DNA from: Anaerovorax odorimutans
Lineage (GTDB): Bacteria > Bacillota > Clostridia > Peptostreptococcales > Anaerovoracaceae
Assembly (NCBI RefSeq): GCF_024459955.1
Contig: NZ_JANFXK010000015.1
Location: 1 to 64,000, forward strand
DNA length: 64,000 nt
Direction: 5' to 3'
Below the pieces are notes generated by a model. That model did not search any database. It saw only the letters and a list, made by a program, of their open reading frames with translations, and had not been told where the DNA came from. Of the stretch, positions 1 through 9,085 are shown in pieces. Made by a program: the position numbers and the translations under genes. The number at the start of each line of letters is the position of its first letter. The first letter of the stretch is position 1.

Positions 1-138
1 ATCTTTGCATAAATGTCCCCTGTTTAGGCGAAGCTGCAGGCTCATCAGGGTTCACCAGCCTTAAAATATCCCTCTGGGATTTTTGCCGGGGATATGTTAC
101 ACTTGTAAAGAATATTTGATGAATCAGAAAGGCACATT

Positions 139-1278
139 ATGAATCAATTGAAAGAAACATTATCGGCATGCCTGTTTCAGCGAACGCCGGTCAAAATCAT
201 ATTCAGCAGCCCGCGAAAGAAATCGCTCCCCTATCGCCGTGTGACAATTCGGCCTGTGCTGCTGCGGGGAAAGCCCGCCTGGCAGGCGGAATACGCCTAC
301 GAAAAGAAAGCCATTCATGAAAACATAGAAGGCGAACAGATCATAGAGACCTGTATTGACTTTGTTCTGCGGGACTTTAAACAGATCAATCTTTTTACGG
401 AAGAGGAGGATGTACAGATCCTGGTCTCTAAGCCGGACCGCCCCAAAATCATCCGCAAACCGGGTACCTTAAAACAGGAAACTCTCTCCCACGATCAGTC
501 TAAAAACTATATCATTCCTGACCGGAAGCCCTGTGACTTTCTCATACGCCTGGGTGTCATGGATGAAAAGGGAAAGGTCTTTCAGAAACACTATGCCAAG
601 TTCCGTCAGATCAATCGTTTTTTAGAGATCCTGCAGGATGTCTTTTCCCATCTTCCCAAAGACCCCGGCAGGCCTCTGCGGATCATTGATTTCGGCTGTG
701 GAAAAGCGTATCTGACCTTTGCGCTCTATCATTATTTGAAGATTGTCAAAGGACTGGATGTGGAAATCATCGGTCTGGATCTGAAAGAGGATGTCATTGA
801 CTTCTGCAATCAGATAGCGGCTGATCTTCATTACGGCGGACTGAAGTTCCTTATGGGCGATATTGCGGATTATACCAATGACTGCGCGGATATGGTAGTG
901 ACCCTTCACGCCTGCGACACGGCTACGGATTACGCGCTCATTAACGCGGTAAAATGGAATACCCAGGTAATCCTTTCCGTACCCTGCTGTCAGCACGAGC
1001 TGTTCAGCCAGATAAAAAACGATCTGCACCAGCCCATGTTTAAACACGGCATTATCAAAGACCGCTTTACGGAGCTTCTCACTGACGGGCTCAGGGGGCT
1101 CAAGCTGGAGTCCTGCGGCTATGATGTGGCCATGATCGAATTTACGAGCCTGGAGCATACCTCCAAGAATATTATGATTAAAGCAATAAAAACCAGAGAG
1201 GCCAATGAGCGGGCCGCGGAAGAATACGAACGTCTCAAAGAATTTTATGGAGTGCGTCCGGCTATCGACGCTTTATAG
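139..1278 (+). CDS. class I SAM-dependent methyltransferase (Methyltransf_32-like)
   Basis: The 379-residue protein has an N-terminal part of about 170 residues without a recognisable motif, followed by a Rossmann methyltransferase core. The SAM-binding motif I reads IIDFGCGKAYLTFALY at about residues 184-199, an acidic motif II follows (IIGLDLKED), and VVTLHACDTATDYAL and SVPCCQHEL are typical of the Methyltransf_32 group. The substrate cannot be told from sequence; the family contains RNA and small-molecule methyltransferases. It is a single cytosolic gene that converges on the diguanylate cyclase gene, with a shared hairpin between them. The start at 139 is the first ATG after upstream stops; the Shine-Dalgarno is weak (AGAAAGG). 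Confidence 0.85.
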   Translation: MNQLKETLSACLFQRTPVKIIFSSPRKKSLPYRRVTIRPVLLRGKPAWQAEYAYEKKAIHENIEGEQIIETCIDFVLRDFKQINLFTEEEDVQILVSKPDRPKIIRKPGTLKQETLSHDQSKNYIIPDRKPCDFLIRLGVMDEKGKVFQKHYAKFRQINRFLEILQDVFSHLPKDPGRPLRIIDFGCGKAYLTFALYHYLKIVKGLDVEIIGLDLKEDVIDFCNQIAADLHYGGLKFLMGDIADYTNDCADMVVTLHACDTATDYALINAVKWNTQVILSVPCCQHELFSQIKNDLHQPMFKHGIIKDRFTELLTDGLRGLKLESCGYDVAMIEFTSLEHTSKNIMIKAIKTREANERAAEEYERLKEFYGVRPAIDAL

Positions 1279-1302
1279 ACGACCGCCTGTTTTACACGTT
1301 AA

Positions 1303-1341
1303 TCCTCCTGAATTGCCTGATGTCCCGGTAATTCAGGAGGA
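1303..1341. terminator. bidirectional hairpin between converging genes
   Basis: A perfect 12-bp inverted repeat (TCCTCCTGAATT at 1303-1314 and AATTCAGGAGGA at 1330-1341) with a 15-nt loop lies between two converging genes. Its right arm overlaps the stop codon of the minus-strand gene. There is only a short T-rich run after it, so termination efficiency is inferred. Confidence 0.6.
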
Positions 1342-3654
1342 GGTGTTTTCAAAGACCCAGAGGGTTTCTTTATTTTGGCCTGCGTACTTTTTAAATTTAA
1401 AGATCCTCAGCTTCATCCAGGAGCCGTCTTTTTTCTGATACACAAATCCTGGGACATCTCTGCCGTACAGCTGGGATTCCAACTCTCTGTAGTCACAAAC
1501 CGGTTGGAAAAGACTGCTGAACTCCGGTTTTACCAATTCACGGGCATACAGCCGTATTGCCTCGCTGAATTTTCCCCCACTTTTCTTCATCATCGCTTCA
1601 AAGTAGTCCGGGATAAAAATATGTCGCACCGTATCTGTACTGAGATTGACAAAATACACACCTTTAAATTCCGGGGCAATAATGGAAAGAAAGACGTCTG
1701 CGTCCTGTTTTTCCGTAATCATCTGCTCCAGCTGCACATTCATTTCTCTGCTGCGGCGGTCCCTGCCCTCTCCCTGGTAATACTGTTTCTTAGCCTTCTG
1801 CATATTTTTTTCGGCAGCTTTTATGACCGTGTCGATCTCTATCGGCTGTTCCTGCCAGAAGCAGCCAACCGATGACGCGTACTGGTGATCGCTCATCGCC
1901 TTACTGATCCCATCGATTCCTTTCTGCATATCCGCTTCACCCACATTCCTGCACAGAACGACAAATTCGTCTCCTCCGATTCGGTAGGCGTTGTCCGCGC
2001 CGAAGGTATCCTCCAGGGTCCGCGCCACAAAGCAAAGCATTTGATCCCCGGCCTCATGGCCCAGATGGTTGTTGATTTCATGCAGGCCGTTGGCATCCAC
2101 ATAAACGCAGCCCACGCTCTGATATTTGTTCTTTGATATTTCAGCGACAGCCGCATGATAACTGTTGCGATTCTGCAGTCCGGTCAGGCTGTCCATCAGT
2201 CCCATTTCCCGAATGCCCTGATAAACCTGCATATTGCGAATAGCCATGGCAAAACTGAGGGACACGCATTCCATCTGACTGGTGTCTTTCCAGCGATGTT
2301 CCATGTTGCATGCTCCCAGAATACCAGTCATCCCGTTCTCATGATCAATCAGCGGAAACATCATCAGGTTCCGGATTCCAACACGCCTGACAATCTTCTG
2401 ACTCTCCGGGTACGTCTGTCCCAGCTCATCCATATCGTAAAGTAAAATACTTTTGTTCTGCGCCAGATCCGCAAACATGCCGGAAAAGGGTTCGGGGATT
2501 CTCCTGCTCGGAGAAATTTTTGCATCAGTCCCTTTCTGCCTATCGTAAAAATAATTCTGCAGGATAGTATGTCCCTGTATGGTAAGCAGACAAACCCGCT
2601 CAGCGGTCAGCGCCCGGGCGAACCGCTCCAGCGCTTTTTCAATCTGTCCCGGTTTCATGTGAGCGTCAAACAGGATCTTCTCCACATCAAACATGTACTG
2701 CACCCGGGTGAGCTGGCTCTCCTTTGCGCATTTTTCCTTTTTCAGTTCACGCAGAAGCCAGATGAAATACAACGTGATTCCAATCATGAGAAAAATAGCG
2801 AGGAAATAAGTGATCTTCATTATTTGATCGGTTTTTGCAAAGACTACTTTCTCCGGAACAGAGAGCATGACGACCCAGTTTGCCACCCCGACCGGTTCAT
2901 AATGGGAATAGAAATATGTATGGGCTTTTTCCGAAAAAAAGACAACACGCCCGCTTTTGCCCTTTTCCATATCGGAAAACATCGTATCCATGCTATAGCC
3001 CTTTTTGGTCCGGCGTTTTTTAAAATCACTGACATGTCTCAAATCCTTATGCCAGGTATCCATCAGAAGGTTTCCCGTAGTGCCGTTCACGAGATAAAGC
3101 TGCGTGTTTTCCCCAAAAGCGCTGTCCGAATAAACCTTTGGCAATTCATCCAGGTCGCAGATACCGCAGAGTACGGCTATGACTTCCGTACCCCTTTTTA
3201 CTGGCACGAAATTGCAGAGAATCATCTGCTCCGGCGCGAGCATATCCGAAATTCGCTCAGACATATGCTGTCCCTGTGCTGCTTTCTCTTTAAAGGAAAG
3301 TTTCCCTTCCACAGATACCAGCCTTCCGTCGCTTGTGAGCAGCTGGTCGCCCGGCAGCAAAATTTCCATACGGGAAAGCATACCCTGCCCGGAAAAAGAA
3401 GACAGTATTTGGACGGCTTCCCTGGAGTCAAGCCTGTCATAACTGGCTAAAATACCGGCAATGTACTTCAGATATTTCGTATCGCTCAAATAGTCGTTTC
3501 CAATTTCCCGGGACAGCTGCTCCGTATGCTCTTCCAGCGTTTCAAAGCAGGCACGCTTTTCCAGATCATAAATTTTTTGTGATGTACAAAATAAAACGAT
3601 CCCTAAAACAGCGATCATGAGAATTGTTATAATTATGTTTTTATTCCTTATCAT
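1333..3654 (-). CDS. membrane diguanylate cyclase: Cache-like sensor, GAF-like, GGDEF
   Basis: The 773-residue protein begins with a membrane segment (residues 7-24). An extracellular Cache-like sensor domain follows up to a second membrane helix at about 275-296. A GAF-like domain (about 330-470) and a GGDEF domain with intact RIGGDEF at residues 558-564 come next, so c-di-GMP synthesis from GTP is expected. The RxxD product-inhibition site is absent: the residues before the motif are FGADNAY. A C-terminal extension of about 130 residues (GVYFVNLSTDTVRHIF) looks PAS-like and is unusual after a GGDEF domain. It is monocistronic, converges on the methyltransferase gene and starts with AAGGTG upstream of the ATG. 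The ligand is unknown. Confidence 0.9.
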   Translation of the reverse strand: MIRNKNIIITILMIAVLGIVLFCTSQKIYDLEKRACFETLEEHTEQLSREIGNDYLSDTKYLKYIAGILASYDRLDSREAVQILSSFSGQGMLSRMEILLPGDQLLTSDGRLVSVEGKLSFKEKAAQGQHMSERISDMLAPEQMILCNFVPVKRGTEVIAVLCGICDLDELPKVYSDSAFGENTQLYLVNGTTGNLLMDTWHKDLRHVSDFKKRRTKKGYSMDTMFSDMEKGKSGRVVFFSEKAHTYFYSHYEPVGVANWVVMLSVPEKVVFAKTDQIMKITYFLAIFLMIGITLYFIWLLRELKKEKCAKESQLTRVQYMFDVEKILFDAHMKPGQIEKALERFARALTAERVCLLTIQGHTILQNYFYDRQKGTDAKISPSRRIPEPFSGMFADLAQNKSILLYDMDELGQTYPESQKIVRRVGIRNLMMFPLIDHENGMTGILGACNMEHRWKDTSQMECVSLSFAMAIRNMQVYQGIREMGLMDSLTGLQNRNSYHAAVAEISKNKYQSVGCVYVDANGLHEINNHLGHEAGDQMLCFVARTLEDTFGADNAYRIGGDEFVVLCRNVGEADMQKGIDGISKAMSDHQYASSVGCFWQEQPIEIDTVIKAAEKNMQKAKKQYYQGEGRDRRSREMNVQLEQMITEKQDADVFLSIIAPEFKGVYFVNLSTDTVRHIFIPDYFEAMMKKSGGKFSEAIRLYARELVKPEFSSLFQPVCDYRELESQLYGRDVPGFVYQKKDGSWMKLRIFKFKKYAGQNKETLWVFENTSS

Positions 3655-4273
3655 TTTATTGCACCTTGTGGCGACATCTTATTCAGTCGCGGGCTGCACC
3701 ATACAGTCCTGATTACAATATCCGTTGAATCAGCTTCACCGAAAGGCCGAACATACACGAAAGATGTCCGGCCTTGTTTGTATTACGCAGTATATTCATT
3801 ATAGGCCAAAGCAGCAGGCAAAACAATACGCCATATATGTAAAAACCTTCTGTTCGCGGTGCAGATGATTGACGGCAGATCCTGCACCAGCATAATTGCG
3901 CCCGTCTGCGCGTCATACGCCTGGCTTGGCTTACACGTTACACCCCTTTTGGCGCTTTTTGCTTTTTATAGCAGCCAAAGAGGACGAATCCAATGGGTTT
4001 GAAGGGTTTCGCAGCATAAATTCGCTCCGATTTTGCCTCCTTGCGCCCCGCATAGTCTCGAACCGTTGAGAAAACGTCCGCTTTTTGCCTCTTTTGGTAC
4101 AAAAAGTGCCGGATTCGCTTTGCTGCGATATTGTATAAAAGGCATCGTCATCCTGGCGACTCTCCCCCCGTCTGGCGATAATGCCAAAATTGAGATTGGA
4201 CCTGTATGTAAAACGATTCTTGCTTTATTTTTACTGCAAATCATGCTAACCTTCAGGCAGAGGAGGCTTGCTT
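3655..4273. other. gene-free interval with hairpin and repeat copy
   Basis: I see no convincing gene here. It holds a hairpin (arms 3743-3749 and 3769-3775, AAGGCCG/CGGCCTT) followed by a T-rich stretch. From 3901 it holds the first copy of a roughly 285-bp repeat that recurs after the XRE regulator gene. Short open frames on both strands share composition with the repeat and lack ribosome binding sites. Confidence 0.6.
3901..4182 (+). repeat. dispersed repeat family C, copy 1
   Basis: An imperfect direct repeat of 5205-5495. Shared blocks include CCCGTCTGCGCGTCATACGC, AATGGGTTTGAAGGGTTTCG and ATATTGTATAAAAGGCATCG, in the same order and spacing. The two copies bracket the XRE regulator gene. 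A third, more diverged copy is at 15236-15400. No transposase or clear terminal inverted repeats are seen. Confidence 0.85.
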
Positions 4274-5089
4274 ATGAATATAGGAAGTAAGATAAGAGAC
4301 ATACGAAATGAACACAACATGAATCAACAGCAGTTTGCGGATATTTTTCATGTGACAAGGCAGACCGTTTCCAATTGGGAAAACAATAAAAATTATCCGG
4401 ACCTTGCGGTACTGACAAAAATGAGCGATACATTCGAAGTTCCCTTAGATATTTTGCTGAAGGAAGACACGCTTTACATTCAGAAAGTCGATGCGGCAGG
4501 CAGGAAAGCAAGCGGAAGAAAAAAGATTATTCTGATTCTCCTCTTAGTGTCATTTGTAATGTCAGCCTTATGTATATGGGGGTTCGCGCATTCCTTTGAG
4601 GCGACAAAGGACGCAAATCGGGTAAAGACTGCAACCGATGTGAAAATGTGGGTTGCTTTGCCCGGCGCGACCCCCTCCTTTGCGCTGACACGAACCTTTG
4701 ATGCCGAAGACTATTACAATATGTCACAGCGAAAGCAGCAAAAGCAGGAGGATACGGTCAGCGGGCGTATCGAGGGAGATATACCGGCCATATTCGTTAA
4801 AGATAATACTCCGGTAACCTTGATTTTTCAAGATCTTACGTATTATAACCTGAAACCGGATAAGATATCGAGAGTATCAGCGAAGCTGTTTAATTACTCT
4901 ACAATAGAAACCACAGAAAAAGAGCTTCCGTTTTCTATGGATAATGGGATTTTAACGTTGAAATTTAAACCAGGCAGCATAAAATTCAGCCAGGAAGATG
5001 AGGAGTGGTATAACTGTGTTATAACTGTAGAATATACCATTGATGGAAAATCCTATGTCAGCATGACCGCACTCACGCTATTTGAATAA
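4274..5089 (+). CDS. XRE-family regulator with C-terminal membrane anchor and outer domain
   Basis: An N-terminal HTH_3 domain (residues 1-60, QQQFADIFHVTRQTVSNWE) binds DNA. A transmembrane helix lies at about residues 78-98, followed by about 170 extracytoplasmic residues of unknown fold. This is a membrane-tethered regulator layout seen in Firmicutes. The ATG at 4274 is preferred over an in-frame TTG at 4268 because AGGAGG at 4261-4266 is spaced 7 nt from it. The gene stands alone between two direct repeat copies, which suggests it may have been inserted or duplicated as a unit. Target genes are unknown. Confidence 0.85.
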   Translation: MNIGSKIRDIRNEHNMNQQQFADIFHVTRQTVSNWENNKNYPDLAVLTKMSDTFEVPLDILLKEDTLYIQKVDAAGRKASGRKKIILILLLVSFVMSALCIWGFAHSFEATKDANRVKTATDVKMWVALPGATPSFALTRTFDAEDYYNMSQRKQQKQEDTVSGRIEGDIPAIFVKDNTPVTLIFQDLTYYNLKPDKISRVSAKLFNYSTIETTEKELPFSMDNGILTLKFKPGSIKFSQEDEEWYNCVITVEYTIDGKSYVSMTALTLFE

Positions 5090-5204
5090 AAGATTAGAAA
5101 ATTAGCATGGGATATTGACCGGAAGGGATGTTGCTCCGGGGCCCACTCCATACACCTTACTTGTTTATACCTCATTTGCCTATATCCCATTCACCCATAC
5201 ATCG

Positions 5205-5495
5205 CCCGTCTGCGCGTCATACGCCTGGCTCGGCTTATACGTTACATATCGCTCTCGGCGTTCTCGGCGCTTTTTGCTTTTTACGGCAGCCACAGCGGAC
5301 GAATTCAATGGGTTTGAAGGGTTTCGCAGTATAAATCCGCTTCAATCTTGTTTCCCGAAACCCCGCACAGTCTCAAATCGTTGAAAAAACGTCCGCTTTT
5401 TTCCTCATTTAATACAAAAAGCGCCGGATTTGCTTTACCGCGATATTGTATAAAAGGCATCGTCATCCTGGCGACTCTTTCCCCTGCCAGGCGAA
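5205..5495 (+). repeat. dispersed repeat family C, copy 2
   Basis: Second copy of the repeat at 3901-4182, same orientation, with scattered substitutions and short indels. The surrounding gap 5090-5551 has no supported gene; its short frames lack ribosome binding sites. Confidence 0.85.
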
Positions 5496-5551
5496 CCTTT
5501 CCTTCGCCTGGCCCCGCTGTCCGTTTCCCCTATGCCGCCGGGCGCACCGAA

Positions 5552-5589
5552 AAAAGGGCCGGATGTCCCCCTCGGCATCCGGCCCTTTT
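5552..5589 (-). terminator. intrinsic terminator of nhaC
   Basis: AAAAGGGCCGGATG (5552-5565) pairs with CATCCGGCCCTTTT (5576-5589), with a 10-nt loop and A/T runs on both sides, so it can act in both directions. It lies 20 nt beyond the nhaC stop codon. Confidence 0.85.
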
Positions 5590-5608
5590 GTATTGTATCT
5601 TTTATTCT

Positions 5609-6922
5609 TTATTCTGCTTTTTTCGCTTCCAGTTCCGCAACCTGCTTTGAAGTCAGCTTCTGCGGCCGGAAGATCATGAAGAGAATCGCACTGATCGCCA
5701 TCAAGATCGGATAGTACAGATTCGGTATAATATTCAAAGGCGTCAGGCCGACCAGGGCCGCCGCTGTCAGCAGCTGCGCACCGTATGGGATCAAGCCCTG
5801 CCCCACAGAAGCGAAGATATCCAAAATCGACGCTACTCTCTTTGGAGCCACTTCAAACTCATCGCCGATTTCCTTGGCAATGGGACCGGCCATAACAATG
5901 GCTACCGTATTGTTGGCAGTACAGATATCCACCAGCAGCACCAGAACAGCGATTCCAAACTCCGCTCCCCGCTTGCCCTTGGTTCGCTTCTTAATCGTAT
6001 CGATAATCAGATCGATACCTCCGTTGTTCTTAATCAGAGAAACGATACAGGCCACAATGATGGAAATAACCGAAATCTCAAAGAGTCCCGCCATGCCGTC
6101 TCCAATGGCCGTAAAACTTTCCAGCAGCGTAAACTTTCCAAAAGCAACGCCGACGATCATGGAGAGAACGATTCCGGATATCAGCACCAGGAACACATTG
6201 AAGCCGATCAGCGCTCCGATGAGAACCACCAGATACGGAATAACCTGAATAAAGTTATACTCATAGACATCCTTGGCAATATAAGTCATGTCCATTGTTC
6301 TTACAAAGAAAATAATCAGTGTAACCACAGCAGCCGGAAGCACAATAAAGAAGTTTTGCTTGAATTTGTCCTTCATTTCACAGCCCTGCGTCCTTACAGC
6401 AGCGATGGTGGTATCGGATATCATGGAAAGGTTATCACCGAACATCGCTCCGCAGACAACCGCACCGATGCATACCGGCAGCGGAAACGCCGTCTGCTGT
6501 GAAACTCCCAGGGCGATGGGAGCCAGAGCTGTGATGGTACCCATGGAAGTACCCATGGAAATAGAAATAAAACAGCCGATTATAAAGAGTCCCACTACCA
6601 TGAATTTGGCAGGCAGGATTGAAAGTCCGAAATTAACTGTGCTCTCCACACCGCCGGCGGCCGTTACAACTCCCGAAAAAGCCCCCGCTACGATAAAGAT
6701 CAGCACCATGGTGATGATATTCACATCGCCCGCCCCTTTGGAAATGATGTGAAGTTTTTCGTCAAAGGTCAAATCCCTGTTCTGCATCATGCCCACGAAC
6801 AGAGCCGCTACAAATGCCACCAGCGCAGGCATTCCGTAGAAGTCTCCGCTGATAATCCCTACCCCGGCAAATAGTACGATGAATACTATAAAGGGCAATA
6901 ACGCCCAGCCACGTTTTTTCAT
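5609..6922 (-). CDS. nhaC: NhaC-family Na+/H+ antiporter
   Basis: The 437-residue hydrophobic protein has about 11-12 predicted membrane helices. It carries NhaC-type signatures: GTSMGTITALAPIALGV, AVVCGAMFGDNLSMISDTTIAA and DICTANNTVAIVMAGPIA. The length is typical of the family. It exchanges Na+ for protons, or for an organic acid or amino acid in some relatives, at the cytoplasmic membrane. The start codon at 6922 follows GAGAGAGG at a slightly long spacing. It lies 97 nt downstream of lemA on the same strand. I found no T-box or other riboswitch motif in the 6923-7018 leader, so a substrate such as tyrosine (known for some T-box-linked NhaC homologues) has no support here. Confidence 0.88.
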   Translation of the reverse strand: MKKRGWALLPFIVFIVLFAGVGIISGDFYGMPALVAFVAALFVGMMQNRDLTFDEKLHIISKGAGDVNIITMVLIFIVAGAFSGVVTAAGGVESTVNFGLSILPAKFMVVGLFIIGCFISISMGTSMGTITALAPIALGVSQQTAFPLPVCIGAVVCGAMFGDNLSMISDTTIAAVRTQGCEMKDKFKQNFFIVLPAAVVTLIIFFVRTMDMTYIAKDVYEYNFIQVIPYLVVLIGALIGFNVFLVLISGIVLSMIVGVAFGKFTLLESFTAIGDGMAGLFEISVISIIVACIVSLIKNNGGIDLIIDTIKKRTKGKRGAEFGIAVLVLLVDICTANNTVAIVMAGPIAKEIGDEFEVAPKRVASILDIFASVGQGLIPYGAQLLTAAALVGLTPLNIIPNLYYPILMAISAILFMIFRPQKLTSKQVAELEAKKAE

Positions 6923-7018
6923 GTTGTTTTCCTCTCTCTCAATAAGTAAATATATCTATTTGACACCGGAAAACCGGCTTCTGCCATCTTCGGCACTGTC
7001 CGATTTTCTGTTTTCAAA

Positions 7019-7555
7019 TCAGGATCGCTTGGAACCGATCACTGCATCCAGCATGGGTTTTGCCGTAAAATGAAACAGCTTTGCGATCAAGTTACTGGGG
7101 AAACTCGCCACTCTTGTATTGAGCATTTTTACCAGTGTGTTGTAGAAACGGGCAAAATGTTCAATATCATCCTCCGCCGCGATCAGCTGTCTGCAGGTAT
7201 CATCCAAAGCTTTGGACGCTTTGCCGGATGCTCCGGCCTGCTCCATCCATTCACCCAGAAGGCCGGAAATTTCATTCTCACATGAGACTTTTTCCTCAAT
7301 GGAATCTGCTTTCTGCGCCGCGTTTTTCATCTGGGATATTGCTTCCGTCAGCTGCAGATCGCAGTTTTCGCAGGTTTTCGCTGCCTTTGTCACTTTTTTT
7401 ATCAGCTCATGTCTTCTTTTCAGATAGACTTCTGTTGTTTCGAAGGCCTCTTCCACGCTGTATTTCAGTTTCAGAAATCCTTTATAAGACAGGACGAGCC
7501 AGATCAGCACCACTGCTGCCAGCAACGCAATCGCTATGATTAAATTGAAGTTCAT
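7019..7555 (-). CDS. LemA family protein
   Basis: The 178-residue protein has an N-terminal membrane helix (residues 4-23) followed by a soluble alpha-helical domain with the LemA layout: an early YNxL/VEEAF-like segment (SVEEAFETTEVYLKRRHELI) and a late ARFYNTLVKMLNTRVASFPSNLIA motif. LemA proteins are membrane-anchored helical proteins of unclear role. The gene lies 18 nt downstream of ung and is probably cotranscribed with it. GAGAAGAGAG upstream of the ATG gives a modest Shine-Dalgarno. Confidence 0.85.
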   Translation of the reverse strand: MNFNLIIAIALLAAVVLIWLVLSYKGFLKLKYSVEEAFETTEVYLKRRHELIKKVTKAAKTCENCDLQLTEAISQMKNAAQKADSIEEKVSCENEISGLLGEWMEQAGASGKASKALDDTCRQLIAAEDDIEHFARFYNTLVKMLNTRVASFPSNLIAKLFHFTAKPMLDAVIGSKRS

Positions 7556-7573
7556 TTCTCTCTTCTCCTTGTC

Positions 7574-8245
7574 TTACTCCGGAAGCTGCCAATTTATCGG
7601 TTCTTTTCCAAATTGTTTTAAAAAGGCGTTGGTCTTGGAAAAATACCGCCCTCCCCAAAACCCTTTGTGGGCGCCCAGCGGGCTGGGGTGCGCTCCGGTA
7701 AGGATCAAATGCCTGTTATTGGTTATCAGGCTTTGTTTGGCTCTGGCGTTGCCGCCCCAGAGAATAAATACCATAGGGTCTTCTCTGTCGTTAAGCAGCC
7801 TGATTATGCGGTCGGTAAAAATTTCCCACCCTTTTCCTCTATGGGAGTTGGGAGTGCTTCTCCGCACTGTCAGCACGGTATTGAGCAGAAGCACGCCGTT
7901 TTTAGCCCAGCTTTCCAGGCAGCCGTGAGACGGAGGATCAATTCCCAGATCATCCTTCAGCTCCTGAAAAACGTTGACCAGCGACGGCGGCGCAGGCACG
8001 CCTTTCTGTACAGAAAAACAAAGGCCATGGGCCTGTCCCGGCTGATGGTACGGATCCTGCCCTAAAATTACTGCTTTTACCTCCTTATAGGGCGTAAATT
8101 TCAATGCGTTGAAAATGTCGTACATGCTCGGGTAAATGACTTTGGTCTTGTATTCCGTTATCAGAAACTGTCGCAGCTTCTGATAATATTCTTTTTCAAA
8201 CTCTCCATCCAGGACCTGGTCCCAGTCGTTTCCTATGTTCACCAT
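7574..8245 (-). CDS. ung: uracil-DNA glycosylase, family 1
   Basis: Removes uracil from DNA in base-excision repair. The catalytic water-activating motif GQDPYHQPGQAHGLCFSV is intact, the minor-groove loop reads GAHPSPLGAHKGF, and the length (about 223 residues from this start) fits UDG family 1. The start at 8245 (MVNIGNDWD) aligns with the family N-terminus. An in-frame GTG at 8317 would add 24 residues. Neither has a good Shine-Dalgarno, and a TATAAT-like element overlaps the longer version just upstream of 8245, so the start is not settled. It heads a short minus-strand run with lemA. Confidence 0.93.
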   Translation of the reverse strand: MVNIGNDWDQVLDGEFEKEYYQKLRQFLITEYKTKVIYPSMYDIFNALKFTPYKEVKAVILGQDPYHQPGQAHGLCFSVQKGVPAPPSLVNVFQELKDDLGIDPPSHGCLESWAKNGVLLLNTVLTVRRSTPNSHRGKGWEIFTDRIIRLLNDREDPMVFILWGGNARAKQSLITNNRHLILTGAHPSPLGAHKGFWGGRYFSKTNAFLKQFGKEPINWQLPE

Positions 8246-8449
8246 AGGTTCTATTATAGCGGACTTGCGGAGTTCTGACAATGGGGAAGTTCCTGGGTGT
8301 GAAATTATTGGTTTCACAATATTTTTCCCGCCATATTAGTATCGGGAGGATTCTTGCAGCACTGGCCTGAAGGGACCCGGACAGCCTCGGTAGTCCTGCT
8401 GGCTGCGGTAACTTTGCCGGCTCAAATTGCCTGGTCGTTTCTGAGAGCC

Positions 8450-8620
8450 GCGGTAACTTTTTCGAAAAATTGATGCAAAGTTACGAAAAGTTGTGGGTTT
8501 GCGGGTACCCCAAACCGTAAAAAATGACAATTTGTGCTACTGGCCGTTTGAAAGGCCGCAGGATCATTGAAAAATGCGTAACTTTTTCGAAAAAATCGGG
8601 AATCCTTACCGGTTGGATGA
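8450..8620 (-). repeat. dispersed repeat family B, copy 1
   Basis: The reverse complement of this stretch matches about 19165-19310. Shared blocks include GTAGCACAAAT..TCATTTTTTACG, CAATCCTGCG.. / GATCCTGCGG and a GATTTTT(T)C(G/A)AAAAAG block, in the same order. It contains internal GTAACTTTTTCGAAAAA repeats. It sits next to a family A copy at both loci, but on opposite sides and in opposite orientation. Confidence 0.7.
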
Positions 8621-8670
8621 GGCGCTGCCGTACAAACCGGTCAGCGCCGTATAACCTGCAATCCATGTTG

Positions 8671-8895
8671 CAGCTTTTTTAAGCAATATGCATATTTGTT
8701 CAACAATGGATGCATTTCGCCTTTGTTGTTGAGGTGTTTCCAAGGCCTGCGGTCTCTGATCCCGTTCAAAACCGCATATCAATCGAGTTTTTGTACTTGC
8801 AGGCCCTGGTATCCTTGAAAAAAGGTCAACAAATACTTAGTTTTTTCGCTGCGTGTTGATAAAAATGGCAATTTGCCATTTCGACAGTTTTTATG
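8671..8895 (+). repeat. dispersed repeat family A, copy 1
   Basis: About 225 bp matching 15461-15675 and 18917-19130 in order and spacing. Conserved blocks are TTTTTTAAGCAATATG, TATTTGTTCAACAA, TTTGTTGTTGA, CCTTGAAAAAAGGTCAACAA and TGTTGATAAAAATGGCAATT. All copies are intergenic and no protein is encoded. The paired GTTCAACAA/TTGTTGTTGA blocks could form a stem. Confidence 0.85.
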
Positions 8896-9085
8896 TAGAG
8901 GTCAACTCTTACAGCACTGGTCGCTGTATTGCAGCAAAACAGAGAACGTCGAGCAAAGTTTGATATCGAGTTGGCCAATCATTGTCATCATTTTTTTCCG
9001 GCTTTAATCTTTATTTAATGTTCCTCTGATAGAATTCTTCTATCTATAATTTTATAGTTCTCTTACAAAACAAGGAGGATCAAGC

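Larger units (their letters stand above)
8330..9085. other. 756-nt gene-free interval rich in repeats
   Basis: No supported gene. It holds a family B repeat copy (about 8450-8620) followed by a family A copy (8671-8895), then an A/T-rich promoter region for the zinc-ribbon gene. Short open frames at 8336-8666 lie inside the repeat and have no ribosome binding site. Confidence 0.65.

Noticed and set aside
1375-3450. Long plus-strand frames opposite the diguanylate cyclase gene
   Set aside because: Antisense shadows of a clear protein-coding gene.
3713-3916. 67-codon minus-strand open frame
   Set aside because: Lies over a hairpin and the repeat, has no ribosome binding site and no domain pattern.
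5115-5714. Several overlapping plus-strand frames after the XRE gene
   Set aside because: They fall in repeat copy 2, the terminator and the end of nhaC in antisense; no ribosome binding sites.
6923-7018. Possible riboswitch before nhaC
   Set aside because: No T-box core, no terminator hairpin and too short for the leader.
8336-8666. Two minus-strand frames of about 60 codons
   Set aside because: Inside family B repeat; composition like the repeat, no start signal.
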